From Spongiimicrobium salis (GTDB lineage: Bacteria > Bacteroidota > Bacteroidia > Flavobacteriales > Flavobacteriaceae), in NCBI RefSeq assembly GCF_043678055.1, contig NZ_JBHEQA010000005.1, positions 62,001 through 126,000 on the forward strand: a DNA stretch of 64,000 nt, written 5' to 3'. Made by a program: the position numbers and the translations under genes. This document shows positions 63,626-64,000 of the stretch, in pieces. The notes under the pieces are model-generated. The model searched no databases. It worked only from the letters and a program-made list of their open reading frames with translations, and was not told the origin of the DNA. Within the stretch, counting starts at the first letter, position 1. Every line of letters starts with the position of its first letter.

Positions 63626-63668
63626 CAATAGTTGTTTGTTTTTAGTACCATTATTCTTCTTTTTAATT

Positions 63669-63704
63669 GTCGGGACCTTAGCAATAGGGTTCCGACTTTT
63701 TTTT
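63669..63704. terminator. Terminator after the beta-propeller gene
   Basis: A 9-bp stem (GTCGGGACC / GGTTCCGAC) with a 10-base loop and eight T, 44 bases past the stop; it faces the converging dacB end. Confidence 0.85.
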
Positions 63705-63732
63705 CGAAGACCAAAAACAAATACTTTGGATA

Positions 63733-64000
63733 TTAGTAGGCATCCCGGACTTGTTTTAAGAAATGTTCCATGTCTAGACGGATATCCTTGCTAGCGCGCC
63801 TAAAATGGTTGTTCATAAAGCTAAACAATAACAAACGGTTGGAATTTGTGATGAGGTAACCGCATAAGGCATAGTTATTTCCTAAACTTCCCGATTTTGC
63901 ATAGATATAAGGAGTGCCTCCTCCAGAAAAAGAATCCTTTAGCGTACCAGACACTCCTCCCGCAGGAAACAAGGTCAATAATTTTTTTTGCGGAAGCTCG
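63733..64000 (-). CDS. dacB: D-alanyl-D-alanine carboxypeptidase/endopeptidase (PBP4 family), 3' end only
   Basis: The minus-strand frame is open to the last base, so only about 89 C-terminal residues are visible. They contain LFPAGGVSGTLKDSF, the KSGSLGNNYALCGYL box (the KTG-type third motif of penicillin-binding proteins, here KSG) and a helical end (DMEHFLKQVRDAY). It trims peptidoglycan cross-links in the periplasm. The catalytic SxxK and SxN motifs lie outside the window. Confidence 0.85.
   Translation of the reverse strand, partial: ELPQKKLLTLFPAGGVSGTLKDSFSGGGTPYIYAKSGSLGNNYALCGYLITNSNRLLLFSFMNNHFRRASKDIRLDMEHFLKQVRDAY

Overview
The window is a chromosomal segment from a member of the Bacteroidota, almost certainly a marine-type Flavobacteriaceae. 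The clues are two proteins with C-terminal type IX secretion sorting domains (6847-8913 and 32591-40000), promoters of the TTG-N21-TAnnTTTG kind (grpE, glnK), AT-rich spacers without clear Shine-Dalgarno sites, and families typical of that group (MnmD, head-GIN protein, PspC/PadR pair, flavobacterial NtrC-like regulator). There are no transposases, integrases, phage genes, CRISPR arrays or rRNA genes. Most of the window is ordinary core genome, with one clear accessory spot next to a tRNA-Pro gene.

Layout. 1-6770: the 3' part of a fused isobutyryl-CoA mutase (icmF), a 95-bp tandem repeat, an Lrp/AsnC regulator, a membrane LuxR-type regulator and an alanine/Na+ symporter. 6847-13495: a T9SS surface protein, an exported esterase-like protein, a DJ-1/PfpI lipoprotein operonic with an MFS transporter that follows a leader-peptide attenuator, and a DUF1684 lipoprotein. 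13557-17498: glnK-amt-porin nitrogen uptake unit, crcB with a tiny membrane protein. 17549-22898: MazG-like hydrolase, ilvE, mnmD, a TIGR01777 oxidoreductase, grpE-dnaJ. 23210-27722: an ABC exporter, MscS channel and sigma-54-type response regulator followed by a 54-residue peptide that joins a double-glycine leader to the SusC/RagA plug motif; this peptide is the most unusual gene here. 27904-32383: a secreted helical protein, PPK2, an M28 peptidase, a VF530 protein and an MBL-fold lipoprotein.

32591-40000 is one giant secreted metzincin-like protein. 40609-43800 is the accessory spot: tRNA-Pro(GGG) with a duplicated 5' end upstream and two copies of a sequence containing its 3' end downstream. 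Those two copies bracket a 2.9-kb islet holding a lipoprotein and a divergent transmembrane HTH regulator. 43919-53659: a Calx-beta lipoprotein, MarR-GNAT regulator, PLP decarboxylase, LytTR/LytS two-component pair, formylglycine-generating-enzyme homologue, galK-galT and trxB. 53727-58467: an orphan Trp/Phe-rich leader peptide with terminator, a repeat-rich head-GIN protein, PspC, PadR and DUF4870 (an envelope-stress type cluster). 58701-64000: small conserved proteins (DUF4442, DUF2927, AIM24/TIGR00266, DUF2461), a beta-propeller lipoprotein and the 3' end of a PBP4-type dacB running off the right edge.

Functional calls rest on motifs and family recognition by eye. No database search or structure prediction was run.
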